64,000 nucleotides of DNA from Streptomyces sp. NBC_01294 (lineage in GTDB: Bacteria > Actinomycetota > Actinomycetes > Streptomycetales > Streptomycetaceae): positions 620,001 through 684,000 of the forward strand of contig NZ_CP108423.1 in NCBI RefSeq assembly GCF_035917235.1, given 5' to 3'. Both the position numbers and the translations under genes were made by a program. Positions 8,179 to 15,786 of this stretch are shown piece after piece. Below the pieces are notes generated by a model. The model was given only the letters and a program-made list of their open reading frames with translations. It had not been told where the DNA came from and ran no database searches. Position 1 is the stretch's first letter, and the number at the start of each line of letters is the position of its first letter.

Positions 8179-9137
8179 CAGATGAGCTCCTTGTACGCGT
8201 CGTAGTCCGCGTCCGGCTCGCCGGTGGGGCGGTAGTGGTCGGGGTGGCGGCCGCCCTCGGTCCAGACGGGCTCGACGCGCAGGCCCATGCGGACCTGGTC
8301 GTACGGGATGCCGCCGATCCGGCCGTGGAGGGCGAGGCCGGCGCCGTCGAGGGCGATGTGGGCGTAGACGTACGGGACCTCGATGTCGAGGTTCCTGGCC
8401 TTGATGTTGACGATGCAGTACGTGGTGACCGTGCCCGCCGGGCCGACCTCGACCTGGTCGGTGGTGGCCACCCCGCAGGTGGGGCACGCGCCGCGCGGGG
8501 GCACGTACACCTTGTGGCAGGAGGGGCAGCGCTCGCCGACGGTCCGCCGCTCGGAGAGGGCGTTGATGTACGCGGTCTGGGCGCGGCCGGGACTGTAGAC
8601 GTAGTCGAGGCGGGCCTCGGCGACGATGCCGGTGACGGCGTCGGCGAAGACCCCGTCGTGCGGGACGGCCTCGGCGCCCGCGGGGCCCTCGTACGGTTCG
8701 AAGCAGGCGATGTCGGTGATGGCGCCGGTACGGTCGGCGGCCCATCGCACGCGCACCCGCATGCCGGTGCGGACGGCTTCCGGTCCGGGGACGTCGAGGG
8801 CGTGCAGGAGCGCGGTGTCCGCGCCGTCGAACTTGACCAGCACCCAGGCGAAGGGGGTGTCCAGCGGCTGGTGGGGGCGGGGCCGGCCGTTCCACGCCCA
8901 GGTGGTGACGGTGCCGGTGGCGGCGACCTCGACGAGCTCGCGGACCTCCTCGGCGGTGACGGGGTCGTACTCGACGGGCGGGACCACCACCTTGCCGCCG
9001 GAGGTCTTCACCCCGAGGACGACGCCTTCGCGCAGCCCGGTGAGGAAGGCGCTCTGGACGGGACCGAGGGACCGGGTGAAGGGGAACTCGACGATGAGGG
9101 GCGCGCGGAGCACTTCCGGCGGCGACGCGGCTGTCAT
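8178..9137 (-). CDS. Double DUF35 (OB-fold, Zn-ribbon) protein, 319 aa
   Basis: The 319-residue protein (start MTAASPPEVLRAPLIVEF at 9137) contains two DUF35 units: an N-terminal OB-like half (residues about 20-165) and a C-terminal half with a rubredoxin-like zinc ribbon CPSCHKVYVPPRGACPTC followed by an OB fold. DUF35 proteins are obligate partners of thiolase-like lipid-transfer proteins in steroid side-chain cleavage (ChsH2-Ltp2 type) and bind CoA thioesters. Only one full zinc ribbon is seen; the first unit lacks cysteines. It is the promoter-proximal member of the coupled three-gene set, and the region between it and the crotonase gene is filled with repeats. Confidence 0.85.
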   Translation of the reverse strand: MTAASPPEVLRAPLIVEFPFTRSLGPVQSAFLTGLREGVVLGVKTSGGKVVVPPVEYDPVTAEEVRELVEVAATGTVTTWAWNGRPRPHQPLDTPFAWVLVKFDGADTALLHALDVPGPEAVRTGMRVRVRWAADRTGAITDIACFEPYEGPAGAEAVPHDGVFADAVTGIVAEARLDYVYSPGRAQTAYINALSERRTVGERCPSCHKVYVPPRGACPTCGVATTDQVEVGPAGTVTTYCIVNIKARNLDIEVPYVYAHIALDGAGLALHGRIGGIPYDQVRMGLRVEPVWTEGGRHPDHYRPTGEPDADYDAYKELI

Positions 9138-9177
9138 GGGCGGCTCTCCGTTGCGGTTGATTCCGGTACAGGCACAA

Positions 9178-9485
9178 TCCACCCCCGCCGGGCCAATCCG
9201 GCCTGGCCGGGCAAAATCCAGCCCCGCCGGCGTTTGAGGCGCGGGGTCCGGGGCGGAGCCCCGATCTTTGGCGGTCGGGCACATCCAGCCTCGCCTGGCC
9301 ATTGCGGCCTGGCCGGGCACATCCAGCCCCGCCGGCGATTGAGGCGCGGGGTCCGGGGCGGAGCCCCGATCTTTGGCGGTCGGGCACATCCAGCCTCGCC
9401 TGGCCATTGCGGCCTGGCCGGGCACATCCAGCCCCGCCGGCGTTTGAGGCGCGGGGTCCGGGGCGGAGCCCCGATCTTTCGGCCC
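9178..9485 (+). repeat. 105-bp tandem repeat with Streptomyces-type hairpins, about 2.5 copies
   Basis: The motif GAGGCGCGGGGTCCGGGGCG starts at 9236, 9341 and 9446, giving a 105-bp period; the unit between is nearly identical, including GGCGGTCGGGCACATCCAGC. Each unit contains GGGGTCCGGGGCGGAGCCCC, which folds as a hairpin (GGGG/CCCC and TCCG/CGGA with one bulged G), followed by GATCTTT. The array separates the DUF35 gene from the crotonase gene on the same strand and probably acts as a terminator or as RNA structure. Confidence 0.85.
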
Positions 9486-9533
9486 CGCCGGCGAGGGAGG
9501 CACGGCACCGGGGCCCCGACAACGCCGGGCCGA

Positions 9534-10334
9534 CTACTCGCGCCGATACACCGCGGGCCTCTTCTCCGCAAAGGCCCGCGCCCCCTCCTTCGCATCCGCC
9601 GTGTCGAACACCGGCCACCCCCGCAGCAGTTCCGCCGCCAACCCCTCCCGCTCGGTCAGCTCCGCGGTCTCGTAGACCGACGCCTTGACCGCCTCCACCG
9701 CCAGCGGCCCGCACGCATTGATCTGCTCCGCGATCTCCAGCGCAGCATCCAGCGCCGTGCCGTCCGGCACCACCCGCCCGATCAGCCCGATCCGCGCCGC
9801 CTCCTCGGCCGAGTACGGCCGCCCGGTCAGCAGCATCTCGAGGGCGTGCGTACGCGGGATCTGCCGCGGCAGCCGCACCGTGGAGCCGCCGATCGGAAAG
9901 AGCCCCCGCTTGACCTCGAAGAGCCCGAAGGTGGCACCCGCGCCCGCCACCCGGATGTCCGTGCCCTGCAGGATCTCGGTCCCGCCGGCCACGCAGTAGC
10001 CCTCCACGGCCGCGATCACCGGCTTGCGCGGCCGGTGGTGCCGCAGCATCGCCTTCCAGTGCAGGTCGGGGTCGTCCTTGAGTCGGTTCCGGTACTGGTC
10101 GCCCGCCATCCCCTGGCCGGCCAGCGCCTTGAGGTCCATGCCGGCGCAGAAGTCGCCGCCCGCGCCGGTCAGGACCACCGAGCGGATCCCGTCGTCGGCG
10201 TCCGCCTCCAGCCAGCCGTCGTACAGCCCCACCAGCAGCGGCAGCGAGAGCGCGTTCTTCGCCTCGGGCCTGTTCATGGTGAGCACCAGGGTGGCGCCGT
10301 GCCGATCCACGCTCAGGTGTTCTGTCCCACCCAT
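9534..10334 (-). CDS. Enoyl-CoA hydratase/isomerase (crotonase family)
   Basis: A 266-residue crotonase starting MGGTEHLSVDRHGATLVL at 10334. The oxyanion-hole segments are present as GAGGDFCAGMDLKAL and AVEGYCVAGGTEILQGTDIR, and the substrate-side helix as FGLFEVKRGLFPIGGSTVRL with a candidate catalytic glutamate. Length equals that of typical hydratases. It would hydrate or isomerise an enoyl-CoA intermediate in the cytoplasm. It is divergent from an acyl-CoA synthetase gene with a 198-bp shared control region containing a small palindrome, which fits joint control of substrate activation and beta-oxidation. Confidence 0.9.
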   Translation of the reverse strand: MGGTEHLSVDRHGATLVLTMNRPEAKNALSLPLLVGLYDGWLEADADDGIRSVVLTGAGGDFCAGMDLKALAGQGMAGDQYRNRLKDDPDLHWKAMLRHHRPRKPVIAAVEGYCVAGGTEILQGTDIRVAGAGATFGLFEVKRGLFPIGGSTVRLPRQIPRTHALEMLLTGRPYSAEEAARIGLIGRVVPDGTALDAALEIAEQINACGPLAVEAVKASVYETAELTEREGLAAELLRGWPVFDTADAKEGARAFAEKRPAVYRRE

Positions 10335-10399
10335 TGCCGTCCTCCCGTCTCAAGACCTAGAACAGGTTGCAGTAGGGGAGGGTGCAGTTCAATAGTTTT

Positions 10400-10414
10400 C
10401 TGACACCCAGTCAG
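10400..10414 (+). promoter_or_regulatory. Candidate operator palindrome CTGAC-N5-GTCAG
   Basis: CTGACACCCAGTCAG lies in the divergent promoter region of the crotonase (minus) and acyl-CoA synthetase (plus) genes. The arms match perfectly over 5 bp. TGAC-type arms are common TetR-family operators, but no regulator gene is adjacent, so this is only a candidate. Confidence 0.4.
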
Positions 10415-10532
10415 ATTTCTTGGGCGGCGCCCTTCCCAGTTGCCGGCTCCGGCGCTCTAATGACCGCCGGAGCAGGCCGGCCACCGGGCCAGTCGTCGGG
10501 AACATCGGGAACATTCGGGGTCAGGAGGAACG

Positions 10533-12164
10533 GTGGAGTACAACCTTGCCGACCTGTTCGAGTCGGTCGTGGACGTGGTCCCGGACCGCGAGGCCCTCGT
10601 CTACGTGGACCACCCCGGGACCGGCGCCGAGCGCCGCCTCACGTACGCGGAGCTGGACGCGGCGGCGAACCGGATCGCGCACCACCTGCTGAACAGCGGC
10701 CTGAAGGCCGGCGAGCACGTGGGTCTGCACCTCTACAACGGGATCGAGTACCTCCAGACCGTCCTGGCCTGCCTGAAGGCCCGACTGGTCCCGGTGAACG
10801 TCAACTACCGGTACGTGGAGGAGGAGCTGGTCTACCTCTACAACGACGCCGACCTCGCCGCACTCGTCTTCGAGGGCGAGTTCACCGAGCGGGTCGCGGC
10901 CGCCCTGCCGCAGACGACGCGGCTCCGGCACCTGGTCCGGGTCGGGCAGGTCCCCGAGGGGGCTCCGGAGCCCTCGATCGCGCCGATCGCGTACCCGGAC
11001 GCCGAGGCCGCCGGGTCGCCCGAGCGCGGCTTCCCGCCCCGCAGCGCCGACGACCTGTTCATCATCTACACGGGCGGCACGACCGGCATGCCCAAGGGCG
11101 TCATGTGGCGGGCGGAGGACCTCTTCTTCGCCGGCCTCTTCGGCGGCGAGCCGACGGGCGAGCCGGTGAAGCGGCCGGAGGAGCTGGCCGAGCGCGTCGC
11201 CTCCAAGGGTGCGGGGCTGACCTTCTTCCCCGCGCCCCCGCTGATGCACGGCACATCGACGCTGACCTCGTTCATCGCCTTCAACTACGGCCAGCGGGTG
11301 GTCATCCACCGCAAGTACGCACCGGAAGAGGTGCTCCGCACGATCGAGAAGGAGAAGGTGTCGAGCGTGTCGCTGGTCGGCGACGCGATGCTCAGGCCGC
11401 TCATCGACGCCCTCAACGGCCCGCTCAAGGGGACGGACCTGTCCTCGCTGTTCAGCGTCTCCTCCTCCGGGGCGATCATGTCGGAGACGGTGCGCGCGGA
11501 GTTCCAGCGGCTGGTGCCGAACGTGCTGCTCCTGAACAACTTCGGATCGTCCGAGTCCGGGTCCAACGGCCGGGCGACGGACGACTCCAGTCCGGAGAAG
11601 GGCTTCCGCCTAGAGGTCAACGACCGTACGCAGGTGGTGGACCCGGTGACGCACGAGCCGGTGGCGGTGGGCGAACCGGGGCGCCTCGCCCAGCGCGGCC
11701 ACGTCCCGCTCGGCTACTACAACGACCCGGCCAAGACCGCCGAGACCTTCTTCCGGAAGGGCGCGGAGCGCTGGGTGCTGCTCGGCGACATGGCGACCGT
11801 CGACGAACAGGGCATCGTCACGGTGCTCGGCCGCGGCTCGCAGTGCATCAACACGGGCGGCGAGAAGGTCTACCCGGAAGAGGTCGAGCAGGCGCTGAAG
11901 TCGCACCCCGACGTCTACGACGCCCTGGTCGCCGGAGTCCCGGACCCGACCTGGGGCAGCCACGTGGCCGCGGTGGTCCAGGTCCGGTCGGGCGCCCCGG
12001 CCCCGACCCTGGACGAGATCCAGAGCCACTGCCGCACCAGACTGGCGGGCTACAAGATCCCCCGCCAACTGGTCATCGCACCCGCCATCCAACGCTCCCC
12101 GAGCGGCAAGGCGGACTACCGCTGGGCCAAAACGATCGCAACGGAATCAGACACGATCAACTGA
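10533..12164 (+). CDS. Acyl-CoA synthetase (AMP-forming), 543 aa
   Basis: A GTG start at 10533 follows AGGAGG by four bases. The 543-residue protein has the ANL adenylation motifs: IIYTGGTTGMPKGVMW (P-loop, residues about 175-190), a GEKVYPEEVE hinge region, and QRSPSGKADYRW containing the catalytic lysine near the C-terminus. It should activate a carboxylic acid to its CoA thioester with ATP. Substrate is not readable. The context (crotonase divergent, lipid-transfer proteins beyond it) suggests a hydrophobic acid such as a steroid side chain or fatty acid. It ends in an array of hairpin repeats. Confidence 0.9.
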   Translation: MEYNLADLFESVVDVVPDREALVYVDHPGTGAERRLTYAELDAAANRIAHHLLNSGLKAGEHVGLHLYNGIEYLQTVLACLKARLVPVNVNYRYVEEELVYLYNDADLAALVFEGEFTERVAAALPQTTRLRHLVRVGQVPEGAPEPSIAPIAYPDAEAAGSPERGFPPRSADDLFIIYTGGTTGMPKGVMWRAEDLFFAGLFGGEPTGEPVKRPEELAERVASKGAGLTFFPAPPLMHGTSTLTSFIAFNYGQRVVIHRKYAPEEVLRTIEKEKVSSVSLVGDAMLRPLIDALNGPLKGTDLSSLFSVSSSGAIMSETVRAEFQRLVPNVLLLNNFGSSESGSNGRATDDSSPEKGFRLEVNDRTQVVDPVTHEPVAVGEPGRLAQRGHVPLGYYNDPAKTAETFFRKGAERWVLLGDMATVDEQGIVTVLGRGSQCINTGGEKVYPEEVEQALKSHPDVYDALVAGVPDPTWGSHVAAVVQVRSGAPAPTLDEIQSHCRTRLAGYKIPRQLVIAPAIQRSPSGKADYRWAKTIATESDTIN

Positions 12165-12179
12165 CCCACCCCGGCAAGC

Positions 12180-12440
12180 CCACCCCACCCCACCCGGCCG
12201 GCCAAACCCAGCCCCGCCGAGCCAACGCCACCCCGGCGGGCAAACCCACCCTCGCCAGCCAAACCCAGCCTCGCCGGGCCAAATCCAGCCCCTCCGGCGT
12301 TTGAGGAGCGGGGTCCGGGGCGGAGCCCCGATCTTCAAGCCCCGCCGGCGTTTGAGGCGCGGGGCCCGGGGCGGAGCCCCACCCTTCAGCCCCGTCGGCG
12401 TTTGAGGCGCGGGGCCCGGGGCGGAGCCCCGATCTTTGAG
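12180..12440 (+). repeat. Repeat array with three hairpin units of about 50 bp
   Basis: After a degenerate run of CAAACCCAGCCTCGCCGG-like units (12180-12290), the motif TTTGAGG(A/C)GCGGGG(T/C)CCGGGG begins at 12300, 12351 and 12401, each copy ending in GCGGAGCCCC. It is the same family as the array at 9.2 kb but in a shorter period. It fills the 310-bp gap between convergent genes and is likely a bidirectional terminator; no gene is present. Confidence 0.8.
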
Positions 12441-12475
12441 GCGCACCCGCCCCGCGCCTCGTCGGCGACCGTCGG

Positions 12476-13342
12476 TCAAACCCCGGACGAGAGGAAGCGT
12501 TCCACCCGAGCCGAGAACCACCCCGGGTCGTCCAGCCACGGGAAGTGCCCGGCCCGGGGCTGGACGTCGACCGCGCCCCGCCGGAACAGGCCTGCAAGCT
12601 CCGCCGCCAGCACCGGACGGGGGTTGCCGTCCAGCTCCGCGGCCAGCACCAGGACCTCGCCCGAGACCCGGCGGAGGCCCGCACGGGTCGCGGGCGGATC
12701 GAAGGCTCCGGGGCCCGCATAGGCCTCGGCGGCCTTCTCGTTCTGCTGGTGCGCGTTCGCCGCGCAGTGCGCCCGGGCCGCCGCGTCCCAGCGCCCGTAG
12801 AACAGCGGCGCGGCCAGATCCCAGTCCACCTCGCTCCCGCCCGCGCCCGCGTCCGCCAGGATCCGCTCGTAGGCATCGATGGCCGTGTCGTACGGTTCGC
12901 TCCCCGCGCGCAGCCGGGCCGCCTCCAGCCGCTGCTCCGGGGTGACCGGGAGGTCCACCGCCCACGCGGTCGGAGTGACCAGCACGGTCCGGCGCAGCCG
13001 CTCCGGGTGTGCGGCCGCGTAGAGCTGGGCGAGGTTCCCGCCGGCGGAGTGCGCGAGGAGGTCCATGCGCTCCAGGCCGAGGTGTGCCCGCAGGGCCTCG
13101 ACGTCGCCGACCTGGTGGTCGACGCGGTACGTCGACTCGTCCGCCGGCATCCCGGAGTCGCCCGTACCGCGCAGGTCGAGCAGGATGAGACGGCGGCCGT
13201 CGGCCAGTCCGCCGAGGTCGCCCAGGTACACGGAGGCCCGCATGGCGCCGCCCGGGACGCACACCAGCGGTTCACCCTCCCCTTGGAGGTGGTAGGCGAG
13301 TTCGGTTCCGTCGTAGGTGGTGAAGGTAGGCATGGGGGCCAT
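12476..13342 (-). CDS. Alpha/beta hydrolase
   Basis: A protein of about 288 residues starting MAPMPTFTTYDGTELAYH. The alpha/beta-hydrolase core shows the oxyanion strand PLVCVPGGAMRASVYLGDL, LLDLRGTGDSGMPAD, the nucleophile elbow LLAHSAGGNLAQLYAAAHP (serine near residue 98) and the terminal histidine in RAGHFPWLDDPGWF. This is the proline iminopeptidase/epoxide hydrolase-like clan; substrate is unknown. A GTG three bases upstream is an equally possible start, and ATG 13333 is another. It is divergent from the PaaK-like gene across a region with two inverted repeats, so both genes may share a regulator. Confidence 0.85.
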   Translation of the reverse strand: MAPMPTFTTYDGTELAYHLQGEGEPLVCVPGGAMRASVYLGDLGGLADGRRLILLDLRGTGDSGMPADESTYRVDHQVGDVEALRAHLGLERMDLLAHSAGGNLAQLYAAAHPERLRRTVLVTPTAWAVDLPVTPEQRLEAARLRAGSEPYDTAIDAYERILADAGAGGSEVDWDLAAPLFYGRWDAAARAHCAANAHQQNEKAAEAYAGPGAFDPPATRAGLRRVSGEVLVLAAELDGNPRPVLAAELAGLFRRGAVDVQPRAGHFPWLDDPGWFSARVERFLSSGV

Positions 13343-13356
13343 CACAACAGACGATC

Positions 13357-13368
13357 ACTCGTTCGAGT
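13357..13368 (+). promoter_or_regulatory. Small inverted repeat ACTCG-TT-CGAGT
   Basis: A perfect 5-bp-arm palindrome lies 15 bp upstream of the hydrolase start codon. It sits where a repressor would block that promoter or its leader. It differs in sequence from the larger inverted repeat at 13397-13422. Confidence 0.4.
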
Positions 13369-13396
13369 CATTGATTTCACCTGCGGAGGCCTGGCA

Positions 13397-13422
13397 ATCT
13401 ACCGAATGATCGTTCGGTAGAT
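13397..13422 (+). promoter_or_regulatory. Perfect 10-bp-arm inverted repeat, TetR-type operator candidate
   Basis: The arms ATCTACCGAA and TTCGGTAGAT are perfect inverted complements separated by TGATCG, 18 bp upstream of the PaaK-like ATG. The ACCGAA...TTCGGT core resembles TetR-family operators; the corynebacterial PaaR site also uses ACCG/CGGT arms but with a shorter spacer. No tetR gene is in the neighbourhood, so the regulator must be elsewhere. Confidence 0.65.
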
Positions 13423-13440
13423 TCACGATGAGGTGACGAC

Positions 13441-14742
13441 ATGGCGGTGCACCCGGATTTCCACGACGACGGCGAGCGGCTCGGCCGCGACGAGCTGGCC
13501 GCCCTCCAGCTGACGCGGCTGCGCGCGACCCTGCACCGCGCCTACGAACGGGTGCCGTTCTACCGGCAGGCCTTCGACAAGGCCGGCGTGCATCCCGACG
13601 ACTGCCGCTCCCTCGCCGACCTCGCCCTGTTCCCCTTGACCACCAAGACCGACCTGCGCGACCAGTACCCCTTCGGGATGTTCGCCGTACCGCGGTCCGA
13701 AGTGCGCCGCATCCACGCCTCCAGCGGCACGACCGGGCGTCCCACCGTCGTCGGGTACACCGACAATGACCTCTCCACCTGGGCCGATGTCGTCGCCCGA
13801 TCCATACGCGCGGCGGGTGGCCGGCCCGGCCAGATCATCCACATCGCCTACGGCTACGGCCTCTTCACGGGCGGCCTCGGCGCGCACTACGGCGCCGAAC
13901 GCCTCGGCTGTACGGTCGTGCCCGCCTCGGGCGGGATGACGGACCGGCAGGTCCGGCTCATCGAGGACTTCCGGCCGGAGGTCATCATGGTGACGCCTTC
14001 CTACATGCTGACCCTGCTGGACGAGATGGAGCGCCAGGGCATCGACCCGCGCGCCACCTCACTGCGGACCGGGATCTTCGGCGCGGAGCCGTGGACCGAG
14101 GAGATGCGCCGGGAGATCGAGGAACGGCTCGGCATAGACGCGGTGGACATATACGGCCTGTCCGAGGTCATCGGGCCGGGTGTCGCGCAGGAGTTCGCCT
14201 CGACCAAGGACGGTCTCCACATCTGGGAGGACCACTTCTATCCCGAGGTGGTCGACCCCCTGACGGGCGCGGTGCTGCCGGAGGGCGAGCACGGCGAGCT
14301 GGTGTTCACCTCTCTCACCAAGGAGGCCATGCCCGTCATCCGCTACCGCACCCGGGATCTGACGCGGCTGCTGCCCGGCACCGCCCGGCCGGCCTTCCGG
14401 CGGATGGAGAAGGTCACGGGCCGCAGCGACGACATGATCATCCTGCGCGGGGTGAACCTGTACCCGACCCAGATCGAGGAGGTCCTGCTGCGCACGCCCG
14501 GCCTGGCTCCTCACTTCCAGCTGCGGCTGACCCGCGAGGGGCGCATGGACGCCCTGACCGTACGGGTGGAGGCGCGCCGGGAGACGGTTGCCGATCGGCG
14601 GGAGGCCGCGGGCGCCGAGGTGGTCCGGGCCGTCAAGGAGGGGATCGGGGTCTCCGTCCGGGTGGAGGTGGTCGATCCGGAGAGCCTGGAGCGTTCGGTG
14701 GGGAAGATCAAGAGACTGGTGGACCTCCGCGGCGCAGGGTAG
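13441..14742 (+). CDS. paaK: Phenylacetate-CoA ligase family protein
   Basis: The 433-residue protein starts MAVHPDFHDDGERLGRDEL at ATG 13441 after GAGGTGACGAC. It has the PaaK signature: short length compared with other ANL enzymes, P-loop ASSGTTGRPTVVGYT (residues about 97-111), DIYGLSEVIGPGVA, and the C-terminal AMP-binding_C part ending SVGKIKRLVD. PaaK activates phenylacetate to phenylacetyl-CoA with ATP. No other paa genes (epoxidase paaABCDE, paaZ) are nearby, so the real substrate may be another aryl acid. The inverted repeat upstream suggests repression relieved by an acyl-CoA ligand. Confidence 0.85.
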   Translation: MAVHPDFHDDGERLGRDELAALQLTRLRATLHRAYERVPFYRQAFDKAGVHPDDCRSLADLALFPLTTKTDLRDQYPFGMFAVPRSEVRRIHASSGTTGRPTVVGYTDNDLSTWADVVARSIRAAGGRPGQIIHIAYGYGLFTGGLGAHYGAERLGCTVVPASGGMTDRQVRLIEDFRPEVIMVTPSYMLTLLDEMERQGIDPRATSLRTGIFGAEPWTEEMRREIEERLGIDAVDIYGLSEVIGPGVAQEFASTKDGLHIWEDHFYPEVVDPLTGAVLPEGEHGELVFTSLTKEAMPVIRYRTRDLTRLLPGTARPAFRRMEKVTGRSDDMIILRGVNLYPTQIEEVLLRTPGLAPHFQLRLTREGRMDALTVRVEARRETVADRREAAGAEVVRAVKEGIGVSVRVEVVDPESLERSVGKIKRLVDLRGAG

Positions 14743-14841
14743 GGGCACAGACTCGCGTCCGGGCGGCTGAAACCACCCCTTCGGGTCCATTTCGGGGCGG
14801 CTCCCGGGAGCGCGGTTGCGCTCGCGGGTAGTGCATGAGGC

Positions 14842-15705
14842 GTGACCTCGACCTTCCGGAAGCTCTATGTCCGGCTCCAGGCCTCCCCCGCCGGGCTGGC
14901 CTGGAGCCGCGGCCGGGAGATGGAGCTGATGCACCGGGCGATGGGCTTCGCGGCCCTCGGGTTCCTCACCCTCGTGCCGCTGCTGGTCGTCGTCGCGGCC
15001 GCCGCGCCGGGCAGCGGTTCGGGCTTCGGCCGCTGGCTCGGCCAGGCCCTCGGGGTGACGGAGTCCTCGCGTGGCCGGGTCGAGATGCTGTTCAGCGCTG
15101 CGGACATGGCACTGGAGCGGACCACCGCCTTCGGTCTGGCCGCTCTCGCGGTGTTCGGCCTGACCTTCGGCTCGGCCGTGCAGACGGGCTACGAGAAGGT
15201 GTGGGACCTGCCGACCGCCCGTTGGCACACCATGTGGCGGCACGTCGTCTGGCTCGCCCTGCTGGTCTGCTACCTCGCCCTGCTCGTGGGGATCCCCCAA
15301 CCGTCGGACGACGCCGTCGGGACCGTCCTCGGCACGCTGGGCGACCTCATCGGCACGTGCCTCTTCTTCTGGGGCTCCCAGCGGCTGCTGCTCGGCGGCC
15401 GGGTCCGCTGGCGTGCCCTGGTGCCGGGCACGCTCGCGACCAGTCTCGGGCTGCTGGGGCTGCGGATGTTCTCGCAGCTGGTGTTCTCGCCGCTCATCGC
15501 GTCCAACGCCGTGACCTACGGCCCCTTCGGCACCCTGCTGGTCGTCCAGTCCTGGCTCGTCGGAGTCGGCTTCGTGGTCTACGGCGGCGCGCTGGTCGGC
15601 CGCCTCTTCCACGAGTACCTCACCCTGCGCCGCTTCCGGCGCACCGGAATCCTGCCCGCCGACAGCGGCCACCCCGACCATCCCGGCCCGCCCCGACCGG
15701 CCTGA
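14842..15705 (+). CDS. YihY/BrkB-type membrane protein
   Basis: A 287-residue integral membrane protein with a GTG start. About six hydrophobic segments are visible, for example AALGFLTLVPLLVVVAAAAP, LAALAVFGLTFGSAVQTGYE and WLVGVGFVVYGGALVG. The arrangement matches the YihY/BrkB family, misnamed RNase BN and of uncertain function in the cytoplasmic membrane. It is shorter at the C-terminus than many Streptomyces homologues. The end of the gene runs into a GACCGGCCT tandem repeat, so the stop codon itself (TGA) is formed by the repeat unit. Confidence 0.8.
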   Translation: MTSTFRKLYVRLQASPAGLAWSRGREMELMHRAMGFAALGFLTLVPLLVVVAAAAPGSGSGFGRWLGQALGVTESSRGRVEMLFSAADMALERTTAFGLAALAVFGLTFGSAVQTGYEKVWDLPTARWHTMWRHVVWLALLVCYLALLVGIPQPSDDAVGTVLGTLGDLIGTCLFFWGSQRLLLGGRVRWRALVPGTLATSLGLLGLRMFSQLVFSPLIASNAVTYGPFGTLLVVQSWLVGVGFVVYGGALVGRLFHEYLTLRRFRRTGILPADSGHPDHPGPPRPA

Positions 15706-15736
15706 CCGGCCTGACCGGCCTGACCGGCCTGACCGG
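15695..15736 (+). repeat. GACCGGCCT tandem repeat (9 bp, about 4.7 copies)
   Basis: Four exact copies of GACCGGCCT run from 15695, followed by a partial copy. The array spans the stop codon of the YihY-type gene: in that frame the unit supplies TGA, so copy-number change would not extend the protein. Confidence 0.8.
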
Positions 15737-15786
15737 CAGCACCCCACCGCACCCCGACCCGGGCCCCGATCCGGACCCCGGCCGGA

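Noticed and set aside
9178-9485. Possible CRISPR array
   Set aside because: The spacer-like parts between repeats are themselves identical, so it is a plain tandem repeat; no cas genes are in the window.
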